A stretch of DNA of 10,628 nt from CAYHCE01 sp964355015 (GTDB lineage Bacteria; Cyanobacteriota; Cyanobacteriia; PCC-6307; Cyanobiaceae), in contig CAYHCE010000062.1 in the NCBI GenBank assembly GCA_964355015.1, positions 1 to 10,628 of the forward strand. The letters run 5' to 3'. Under the pieces are notes generated by a model. The model was not told the DNA's origin. It saw only the letters and a program-made list of their open reading frames with translations, and made no database searches. Positions 1-6,590 of this stretch are shown here, piece after piece. Numbering within the stretch: the stretch's first letter is position 1; each line of letters begins with the position of its first letter. The position numbers were made by a program, and so were the translations under genes.

Positions 1-574
1 GCTCAGCAGGCCCACCAGGGCGCTGAGGCGTGGGCCGTAGCGGCTGGGCTCCACCGCAGCCGGCAACTCCGCGCAGGTGCTGGTGCCACAGCAGGGGCAG
101 ATCAGGCGGGCAAGCGATGCTCGATCACCCGCGGGGTGATCGGCGGGATCTCGATCACCTGATGGCGCAGCGGCTCCGGGTCATCGCCCTCCAGATGGGT
201 GCCGCAGCGGCGGCAATGCTCCGGATGGTGCTCCTCGATCTGATCGCAGCGCTCGATCGGCAGCAACTCCGGCCCCGATCCGGGATGGCCCTCCTGACCA
301 CCTCGCTTGCGGCCACTGGGTTTGCGGCGTGCGGGCGGCTTAATACCAAGGCCATCACTGGAGGGCGGTTTGGAGGAGTTGGGGGAGTTGCGGCCGATCC
401 GCTCACGCAGGCCCGTCAGTTACATCGCCAAGGCGGTGAGTTGCTGCCGCAGCTGATCGTTCTCCTGCTGCTGGGTCAGAAGCTGACTGACAAGCTCAAG
501 CAATCCAGCCCTTACACCCATCGGGGTGGAGGTCCAGTCCGCTTCTGAAATCCCGGCAGAAGGGGGGTAGGCAT
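1..574 (-). pseudogene. tnpC: IS66-family transposase (TnpC), N-terminal part, degraded
   Basis: Reading down the minus strand, the translation carries IS66 TnpC hallmarks in order: an N-terminal GISEADW-like segment, a Gln/Leu-rich coiled coil, LRERIGRNSPNSSKPPSSDG, a basic linker, and the zinc-finger block with CRRC, then HQVIEIPPITP, then ICPCCGTSTC. The gene runs off the left edge, so the catalytic DDE domain is not seen. Three lesions break it. The ATG at 574 is out of frame with the body by one base at the C6 run (562-567 in plus coordinates). An in-frame TAA lies at 422-420. A one-base loss near 102-109 gives TGA at 104-102, while the zinc-finger reading resumes in the next frame. An ATG at 521 is in frame with the body but is followed by the TAA after 33 codons. 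No tnpA or tnpB is seen upstream. The element is almost certainly immobile by itself. Confidence 0.93.
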
Positions 575-599
575 CTCAGGCAGTCTCTGCCTGAGATGC
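571..599 (-). promoter_or_regulatory. Perfect 12-bp inverted repeat over the transposase start
   Basis: The arms at 571-582 and 588-599 are perfect reverse complements (GCATCTCAGGCA / TGCCTGAGATGC) with a 5-base loop. On the minus strand the 3' arm contains the ATG at 574-572 that is the most likely original start of the IS66 transposase. The hairpin would therefore bury the start region in the mRNA. There is no T-run on either side, so it is not a standard intrinsic terminator. Translational control of the transposase is inference. It could also be a feature of the IS end. Confidence 0.6.
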
Positions 600-799
600 A
601 ACCGGGAATCACGAAGCCGTCAAGGGTTCAGCCGTGGCGATATTCGCTGCGAGCGGTCCCGCCCCCTGAACGCATACGCGCATGTATCGGCATGTTCCTC
701 TAATAACGAAGCAAAACCTGGCAACGTAGGCTAAAGTGGATACAAATGAGATCTTTCGAACCGCCCTTCCTACTCGTTTCTTAGCAGTGATAGAGCACC
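600..799. other. Intergenic leader before the P47-like operon
   Basis: These 200 bases separate the transposase relic from the first gene of the plus-strand operon. They must hold the operon promoter if the operon is transcribed from its own start, but I see no convincing -35/-10 pair. Weak AT-rich patches lie around 700-715 and 728-748. The left end of the IS66 element probably falls here too, but its terminal repeat cannot be placed without the other end. Confidence 0.4.
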
Positions 800-2143
800 A
801 TGGACACTCATGGCTGGGACTTGGTCACCGCCTGCTCTCAGGACAAGTTGAACGCATTCCTGGCGACCCGGCTGAAGAAAACGCCGCCGACTGTCACCTA
901 TTCCGATGGCTCCGGTCTGCAGATCACTGCCACCTTCGATCCCTGGCAGATCTCATCGTTCGGTTCTGACAACCGGTTAACGCTGATCCTGCCGATCCGC
1001 ACCGGTTCCCTGACCTCCAGCTCCAAGTTCGCAGTAGTTCCGCAGGTGGCCCTGGATGGTGCTCAGATCGAGATCGCTCTGGATCTGACATTTGTACAGG
1101 ATGCAACAGGTGGAAAGACTGATCTGACGTTCAACTTTCAAACTCCTGCAACGTCGCAGAGCGATACGACTGCGGGGGCGATCTGGGTGGTGAATGCCGA
1201 TCTGAGCGGGGTTCTGGCCAAGGCTGATCCCAGCGGTGCCGCAGGGCAGGCGTTGCATGATCACCTGCCAGCCTGCCTGATCGCCAATAAAGACGGTTTG
1301 GCCTATGCCCTAAGTTCCGTGAACCTGGCTCCTGTTGGCACGTCGTGGCCCGCTCCGGTGGCCATGGACTATCTGTTCGTGCAAGGGGCGAAGATCGCCG
1401 GCGGCGGACAGGGGCCGGGATATCTGGCGGTGCTGTCGATGGTGCGCAGCCTCGACCCCAAGACACGCAGCCGTGACATTGATTCCACACTGTGCGATGG
1501 CAGCCATGATGTGTGCCTGCTGCTGCACAAGGATCTGTTTTTGGAGCATCATATTTTACCGATGCTGCCTGCCGCATTTGTCGGCGCTCAACAAAGTGAA
1601 TTCGTTGTGGCGGGAGACATGGTGATGAACACCGCTCCACTGATCTGCCCCACGGTAACGAATGGCGGAACCGGCTATGTGCCAGTTTTGTACTCACTTC
1701 GGGTGTCGGTTTCCGGTGACCAGATCCAGTCAGATGTGATGGGTTATTTCAATATCACCGGATTGACCAACTCCTATGTCACCTTCGATATTCAGCAAGG
1801 GCTCAATTGTGCTTTCGATGCAGCATCTGGTGGGCTTTCGCTGACTCCGGCCGGACCACCGGCATCGACATACGAGAAGCACATTCCCACGTGGATCTAC
1901 GTTGTTGGAGCCGTAGCCTTGCTTCCGCTAGGGGGTATCCTCGGACTGGTGGTGGTTGCTATTGTCGATATCGTTGTGGCTGCGGTGTCGACCGCAGTGG
2001 CAGGCAAGGTTGGCGGCCAGGGCAGCACCACAGCCGTCGGAGATTGGGCCTTTGCCTCGGTTCAATGGCCAGGCAGCACCGGTTGGAGCGTCACCGATGG
2101 CGGCCTGTCTGACTCGCTCTACTTGCGGGGATCGCTGAACTGA
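800..2143 (+). CDS. P47/OrfX-like TULIP-fold protein, first of four
   Basis: A 447-residue protein of the size of clostridial P47 (about 415 aa). The N-terminus MDTHGWDLVTACSQDKLNAF matches the family's GWD...N opening. Residues 46-100 alternate polar and hydrophobic residues (FDPWQI, LTLILPI, VALDGAQIEIALDL), as expected for the long strands of a TULIP barrel. Around 182-215 is the W-P-P...Y-hydrophobic...GYLAVLSM block shared with the next genes. Residues 365-400 are strongly hydrophobic (VVGAVALLPLGGILGLVVVA) and could be a buried helical hairpin or a membrane-inserting segment. The C-terminus has WSVTDGGLSDSLYLRGSLN, the family end block. There is no signal peptide. The ATG at 800 has a weak upstream Shine-Dalgarno, but it sets the GWD motif at residues 5-7 as in known members. 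P47 and OrfX proteins are TULIP folds with reported lipid binding; the function here is unknown. It is the most divergent of the four. Confidence 0.8.
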   Translation: MDTHGWDLVTACSQDKLNAFLATRLKKTPPTVTYSDGSGLQITATFDPWQISSFGSDNRLTLILPIRTGSLTSSSKFAVVPQVALDGAQIEIALDLTFVQDATGGKTDLTFNFQTPATSQSDTTAGAIWVVNADLSGVLAKADPSGAAGQALHDHLPACLIANKDGLAYALSSVNLAPVGTSWPAPVAMDYLFVQGAKIAGGGQGPGYLAVLSMVRSLDPKTRSRDIDSTLCDGSHDVCLLLHKDLFLEHHILPMLPAAFVGAQQSEFVVAGDMVMNTAPLICPTVTNGGTGYVPVLYSLRVSVSGDQIQSDVMGYFNITGLTNSYVTFDIQQGLNCAFDAASGGLSLTPAGPPASTYEKHIPTWIYVVGAVALLPLGGILGLVVVAIVDIVVAAVSTAVAGKVGGQGSTTAVGDWAFASVQWPGSTGWSVTDGGLSDSLYLRGSLN

Positions 2144-2221
2144 TATGCAGCGTGAGCTGAGCATGATCACTGAAGAACCATGACTCAAGACGTTGCCCTA
2201 AGCACGGGCTGACACACTACC

Positions 2222-2225
2222 GGAG
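2222..2225 (+). promoter_or_regulatory. Ribosome binding site of the SPRY-containing P47-like gene
   Basis: GGAG lies nine bases before the ATG at 2235. It supports this start and is the clearest plus-strand RBS among the four P47-like genes. Confidence 0.65.
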
Positions 2226-2234
2226 TAAAACCTC

Positions 2235-4685
2235 ATGACAGCAGCAACATCCACAGTTGTCGACCTTCAAGGCTGGGACGTGGTGAATGCCGCGAGCTTC
2301 GATGTGGTGAACGCGGCGATCAAGCGATCCAACACATCCCCGCAGGCGTTCACTCTGGCGCAGTGGGGGCTGGAACGGGTCGATCTTGCCGGCTCATGGG
2401 ATACCTGGAAGCTGGTCTCCGGATCTGCCGGGGCGACACTGGCGATCTCCCTGCCGGTGTCGAGCGGCACCGCGATCTACGACCAGCCGCCTTTTGTGTA
2501 TGCCAAGTTCGATCCCAGTACTTCAGGTAATGTGAGCTTTGATCCAGCTCGTCTGACCGTCACCTCCCCCCAATCCGCTAGAGGGCAGGAAAGCGCCTTT
2601 GGCTCGATCGGTCAAGGCTCCGGAAAGTGGTATTTCGAGGTGACGAACCCCTCGAGCGTCATGCCGGCAATGGCTAAACCTGCCTATGTCGGGATTGGAA
2701 CGACCAAGAACCCCAACCAGACCTTTACCAATGATGCCAACGGTTATGGCTATGAGGTGAACGGCACGTTGCGCTCGAACAAGTCGGATGTTCAGGTGAA
2801 GGGGCCCACGGGCATGGTCGATCCGGCTCCATGGAACAAGGCGGGTGACACGGTTGGTGTGGCTGTCGATCTGGACAAGGGGATGATCTGGTTCCGTGGC
2901 CCGGATGGGGCTTGGCAGGGCGCCGGGGCCGACCCGGTCGCTCGTACTGGTGCGGCCTTCTCGTCGATCAACACCGCTGCCGATTTCTTTCCAGCCGTGT
3001 CCGTTGGACCTGGCTTGTCCTTGACGATCAACTTCGGTGCCAGCCCCTTCAAGCATCCTGTACCTGCCGGATTCAGGGGCTGGATGAGCCCGCCGACACG
3101 CAAGACAGTCAAGCTGGATGGTGCCATCGTCAGTGGAACCATCCGGCTGGCCCAGGTGCCGGGAAGCGGAAATCAGATGAAATTGGTAATAGACGATCAG
3201 AGCCTGCCAACCAAACCTGCCACCACCGTCGCCGCGGTGACGCTTGCCGGCGGCATGGCTGCCGATCCACCCGTTGTCCAGGCCTTTGGTACATGGTTGA
3301 ACGACAACATCGCCAAGTTCACCAAGGTTTTCCACACGATCGAGATCACCGATCCGGCCACCACACCAACGGGCAGCCCACAAGCTTCACCGGCGCCCAC
3401 CTGGATGAAGCCCACTGGTTTCGCCTATGCGGCGGTCGATCTGCCGCAGCTCACACCCACGGATCCCACGCTGAGCGCCCTGGCGATCCTGACCGAAACC
3501 GAACAACGCAGCAGTGCGAAGCTGGCGGCGCAGGTGTCGGCCAACATCCTGCAGGACATGCCGAAGGATGCCAACGGCAATCCCGCCAATGCGGTGGTGG
3601 CGATCAGTGCCGAGCGGCTGCTGGTCAAGATTCTGTTGCCGGGTCTTGTCTCGATGTTTAAGCCTGCCAATTCCACTATTACAGAGACAGATTTCCAGTT
3701 CGACCCAACAGGCATGGTGGTCACGAACAAGACTCAATTGAAGTTCGGCGACATGAAGCTCAAAGACGGCACGACCGTCAATCCCGTGATACCCGTCGGG
3801 AGAGTCAGTGCCTCGCTTGATGGGACCAGAATCAAGCTGAGCTTTCGTGATATCAGCTTTGATTACCCTGGCGCCGTGTTTGGTCTCAATGAAAGCGTCA
3901 CATTTGGCTTCGACCAGTACGTGTATCTGACTTTGAACAAGCGTAAGGATGGCAAGAATGTCCTCTATCCAACCTTCAAGGTTCCCACAGATCCACACGA
4001 CGATGGCAGGCCGCGGGCGGATGATCTGACGATCCATTATCAGTTGAGTCCACAGGCACTCAAGGCCTCCATGGGGTTGATGATCACTGGCATCATCCTC
4101 TCCGTCTTGAGCATTGGCTTGGTCGGGTCGGCGGTGAAGGGCTGGAGTCTGGCGGCAACCGCCGCCGATGCCGATGCCAACAGCGCCGCAAGCCAGGTGT
4201 CCAAACAAGGCAGCGCCGTGGGGAACTACGGAAGGGTTATGGCGGTCATGCCGCGTTATGAGCCAATCGCCGCCAAGCTAGGTGGAACAGTCGCCTTTGA
4301 GATCGTTGAAGTTGTAGAGACTGGGAGCGTTGCGCAACCTGCTGGTGCTGCAGCCACTGGGAGCGTTGCGAAACCTGCTGCTGCTGCTGCAGCCACAGAA
4401 GGTGGAAGTTGCATGCTTTTCCTGTCCCAGCACGCCATTGGCCTGAGAATCGCCGCGGCCCTATGCGGTTTCGTTACAGCTGCTGACTGGGCGGCTTTTG
4501 GAGTGATGCAGGCAACGGCAGATGCACTGGCCAAGGGCGACTTTGACAGCCTGCCGGTTTCGGCAACTCTGGAAAGTCAGATGACCCAGAACCTGCTCCC
4601 CTTCGAATGGACCGACACCAAGACCTGGACCTTGGTGGATGCGCGACTGAACGGCAGCCTGCTGATCTACGGCACGCTGGCTTGA
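2235..4685 (+). CDS. P47/OrfX-like TULIP protein with inserted SPRY domain
   Basis: An 816-residue protein. Residues 1-90 are the family N-terminus (LQGWDVVNAASFDVVNAAI, then SWDTWKL and LAISLPVSSG). Residues about 95-283 form a SPRY domain. The TULIP chain then resumes with VKLDGAIVSGTIRLAQV (292-308). Residues 346-420 carry the family middle block (FGTWLNDNIAKFTKVF, TWMKPTGFAYAAVDLP). Residues 452-475 read VVAISAERLLVKILLPGLV, shared with the next gene as VFVISGERFAQHFL. From about 606 to 785 a hydrophobic, Ala-rich helical region (MGLMITGIILSVLSIGLVGS; later IAAALCGFVTAADWAAFGV) includes a tandem repeat. The end is KTWTLVDARLNGSLLIYGTL. Without the SPRY domain the length is about 627 residues, close to the 598 of the next gene, so these two are the closest pair. 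No signal peptide is seen. Its position 91 bases after the first gene suggests one operon. The SPRY domain suggests binding to a protein partner; the target is unknown. Confidence 0.85.
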   Translation: MTAATSTVVDLQGWDVVNAASFDVVNAAIKRSNTSPQAFTLAQWGLERVDLAGSWDTWKLVSGSAGATLAISLPVSSGTAIYDQPPFVYAKFDPSTSGNVSFDPARLTVTSPQSARGQESAFGSIGQGSGKWYFEVTNPSSVMPAMAKPAYVGIGTTKNPNQTFTNDANGYGYEVNGTLRSNKSDVQVKGPTGMVDPAPWNKAGDTVGVAVDLDKGMIWFRGPDGAWQGAGADPVARTGAAFSSINTAADFFPAVSVGPGLSLTINFGASPFKHPVPAGFRGWMSPPTRKTVKLDGAIVSGTIRLAQVPGSGNQMKLVIDDQSLPTKPATTVAAVTLAGGMAADPPVVQAFGTWLNDNIAKFTKVFHTIEITDPATTPTGSPQASPAPTWMKPTGFAYAAVDLPQLTPTDPTLSALAILTETEQRSSAKLAAQVSANILQDMPKDANGNPANAVVAISAERLLVKILLPGLVSMFKPANSTITETDFQFDPTGMVVTNKTQLKFGDMKLKDGTTVNPVIPVGRVSASLDGTRIKLSFRDISFDYPGAVFGLNESVTFGFDQYVYLTLNKRKDGKNVLYPTFKVPTDPHDDGRPRADDLTIHYQLSPQALKASMGLMITGIILSVLSIGLVGSAVKGWSLAATAADADANSAASQVSKQGSAVGNYGRVMAVMPRYEPIAAKLGGTVAFEIVEVVETGSVAQPAGAAATGSVAKPAAAAAATEGGSCMLFLSQHAIGLRIAAALCGFVTAADWAAFGVMQATADALAKGDFDSLPVSATLESQMTQNLLPFEWTDTKTWTLVDARLNGSLLIYGTLA
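2517..3083 (+). other. SPRY (B30.2-like) domain inside the TULIP protein
   Basis: Residues about 95-283 of the 816-aa protein show the SPRY order: FDPARLTVTSP at the start, GKWYFEVT, then YVGIGTTKN, NGYGYEVNGTLRSN, a GDTVGVAVDLDKGMIWF strand pair, then FFPAVSVGPGLSLTINFGAS and PAGFRGW at the end. GKWYFEV, VGVAVDLDKG...WF and FPAVS...INFG are diagnostic. SPRY domains are beta-sandwich protein-binding modules. The flanking sequence aligns directly to the neighbouring paralogues, which carry only a short loop between ILQG-type and LNGAVVYISV-type strands. The domain is therefore an insertion into the TULIP fold and not an end fusion. Confidence 0.88.
4320..4394 (+). repeat. In-frame tandem repeat, 36 and 39 bases
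   Basis: Unit 4320-4355 encodes TGSVAQPAGAAA and unit 4356-4394 encodes TGSVAKPAAAAAA. They differ by one substitution in the Gln/Lys codon and by a one-codon expansion in a GCT/GCA/GCC alanine run. The repeat lies in the helical Ala-rich part of the 816-aa protein and probably forms a flexible linker. Confidence 0.9.
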
Positions 4686-4724
4686 TTGATCATCACTCCT
4701 TGATTCCCATCGTTTGCACTTCAG

Positions 4725-6521
4725 ATGACACTTTCCAATACCACACCTCCTGCAGCGGCGGCTAATCCTGGAGCCGGAATGATCTCGCTTCAGGGTTGGG
4801 ATACAGCATCAGTCGTCACGTTCGATACGATGAACAAGACGATTGCGGCAGAGATTGCAGCGCAGAAGAAGAATCCGAAATTGCCCGAGCCCTTTCCCTC
4901 CAGCTTCAGCGCCACCAACAAGTTCTGTGGCTCGCTGCAAGGAACATGGGGGGACTGGCAACTGGAACCTGACGTCACCAGTGCGGGGGAAAAGATCACG
5001 ATGGCTTGCCCGATCCTGCAAGGCAGTGCCACCGATGTGACTGGGGCTTCTTATCAGCTCAATGGAGCCGTTGTTTACATCAGTGTCACCTTGCAGAAGG
5101 TGGTGCAAGCCGCCATTTCCATCAACGACATCACGGCAAGCAAGACCCAGACCGGTAACGAAAAGCAACATTGCCTGCTGGTGAACTCCACCCCCTTGGC
5201 CCCGTCGGCCAACGTGCCACCCCAGCCTGCCGTGGATGTGATCAGCATCAGCCCGCCGGCACTGGATATGCCATTCTCGCCACTGTTCAAGCAGTGGTTC
5301 AATGCCAATGTCGGGCTGATCAACCAGATCTTCTTCACTGCGGTGTTGAACGAAACAGCCGATATCGGCGACTTCCAATGGCTCAAGCCAACGGATCTGA
5401 GCTATGCCACAGTCACGGCCAACAACGGGGCTGCGATCTTTGCGGCCCTGTGCCTCACGGATCAAGGCTCAGCCACTCAAGGCTCAGCCACATCACTCGC
5501 CAACCAGATTGATGCCGGCCTTGCCAATATCCTGCCTGCCAATGCCAACTCGGTTTTTGTGATCAGTGGTGAGAGGTTTGCGCAACACTTTCTCAGAAAA
5601 GGAGCCGCCGCGCTCTTCCAGGGATCGGACGAGACCAACGATTTCGACATCATTGGCCTCGATATGATCGTCACCAACAACAAGGACCTGTTGTGGCGAA
5701 ATGTGGTCTTGGAGGACAAGACCGCAGTTGACTTGAGGGTGCCCGCTCAGGGCTTCAGCCTGAATGCGGTGGCGAACCGGATCGAGCTGAGTTTTACCGG
5801 TGCTTATTTTATCCATCCATTAGCGTTTATTGGAAACGATAAAGTCAGCATTGACTTCACCCAAACCGTTTTTCTCGCAGCGGGCAAGAATGCCGCTGGA
5901 GACGTCGTGCTTGTCACAACCAACAAGGACCCCGCTGACCCGAACGCCAACGAAGCGCCAAACCTGCGCGACTGCACGGTCACGGCGACACCGGACCCCA
6001 CTGCCGTGACGGCAGGTCGCGTGCTGGACATCATCTCCATCGCGGCATCCGTGCTTTCGCTCGGCAGTTTTGCCGTTGGGAAATGGGCACTCAATGCCGC
6101 GAACCTGTCGAAATCTGCTGCTGCCGTGCGAACGGCCCTCGCAGCCGGTGAGGCTGCCATCGCTGTGGCGCTGGATGCCAACGCTGCCCTGGTGGATGCC
6201 TCCACCATCACGCAGGGAAATCTGGCAGCGGCCGCCGCCTTCACCACCGGCGCGGCTCCCTTGTCCGCAGCCGCCATCACCTACCTCACTCGATTTGCCC
6301 AGTTCACAGGGTTCATCGCTGCCCTCACGGGTGGAATGGCGATCTATCAGAACTACCAGGTGTCCCAGGACGGATCGATCAACACCAGCAGCTTTCCCTC
6401 ACTCGATCACTTCGTCGCCAATGCCCTCGGCGCGTCCCAGTGGCCCCATCTGAAGACCTGGACTTTGGTGGATGCCCGGTTGCAGTATTGCCTGTTGCTT
6501 TTCGGAAATCTGTCGGTGTGA
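4725..6521 (+). CDS. P47/OrfX-like TULIP-fold protein, third of four
   Basis: A 598-residue protein. It opens with SLQGWDTASVVTFDTMNKTI (21-40), followed by TWGDWQLEPD (74-83) and NGAVVYISVTLQKVV (113-127). The middle block is WFNANVGLINQIFFTAV (191-207) and FQWLKPTDLSYATVTANNGA (217-236). VFVISGERFAQHFLRKG (277-293) matches the preceding gene. Residues 434-545 are an Ala-rich helical region with hydrophobic stretches (IISIAASVLSLGSFAVG; LTRFAQFTGFIAALTGGMAI). The end block KTWTLVDARLQYCLLLFGNL is nearly the same as in the preceding gene. The gap to that gene is 39 bases. The ATG at 4725 has no clear RBS. A second ATG at 4779 (Met19) has GGAG five bases before it and would place GWD at residues 6-8, as in the first gene; it may be the true start. 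No signal peptide is seen. The family suggests lipid or membrane association, which is inference. Confidence 0.82.
   Translation: MTLSNTTPPAAAANPGAGMISLQGWDTASVVTFDTMNKTIAAEIAAQKKNPKLPEPFPSSFSATNKFCGSLQGTWGDWQLEPDVTSAGEKITMACPILQGSATDVTGASYQLNGAVVYISVTLQKVVQAAISINDITASKTQTGNEKQHCLLVNSTPLAPSANVPPQPAVDVISISPPALDMPFSPLFKQWFNANVGLINQIFFTAVLNETADIGDFQWLKPTDLSYATVTANNGAAIFAALCLTDQGSATQGSATSLANQIDAGLANILPANANSVFVISGERFAQHFLRKGAAALFQGSDETNDFDIIGLDMIVTNNKDLLWRNVVLEDKTAVDLRVPAQGFSLNAVANRIELSFTGAYFIHPLAFIGNDKVSIDFTQTVFLAAGKNAAGDVVLVTTNKDPADPNANEAPNLRDCTVTATPDPTAVTAGRVLDIISIAASVLSLGSFAVGKWALNAANLSKSAAAVRTALAAGEAAIAVALDANAALVDASTITQGNLAAAAAFTTGAAPLSAAAITYLTRFAQFTGFIAALTGGMAIYQNYQVSQDGSINTSSFPSLDHFVANALGASQWPHLKTWTLVDARLQYCLLLFGNLSV
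5463..5492 (+). repeat. 15-base direct tandem repeat coding for QGSAT twice
   Basis: Two adjacent copies (5463-5477 and 5478-5492) differ only in the last base. They encode QGSATQGSAT in a loop of the 598-aa protein. The repeat is a small in-frame duplication and keeps the reading frame. Confidence 0.9.
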
Positions 6522-6590
6522 ACCGTCGCGGCCTCCACTGGCGGCCCTGTCGCATCGCGTCTCCTCATCTCAGCTCTGACATCTTCTGCC

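Noticed and set aside
736..969. Open plus-strand frame of 77 codons beginning at a GTG
   Set aside because: It overlaps the start of the first P47-like gene in another frame, has no family pattern, and ends inside that gene.
2523..3383. Long open frame (286 codons) on the minus strand opposite the SPRY-TULIP gene
   Set aside because: Composition is that of an antisense shadow of a GC-rich gene, while the plus strand encodes clear SPRY and P47 motifs over the same bases.
3387..4208. Minus-strand open frame of 273 codons opposite the second P47-like gene
   Set aside because: No recognisable motif, and it lies wholly opposite a well-supported gene.
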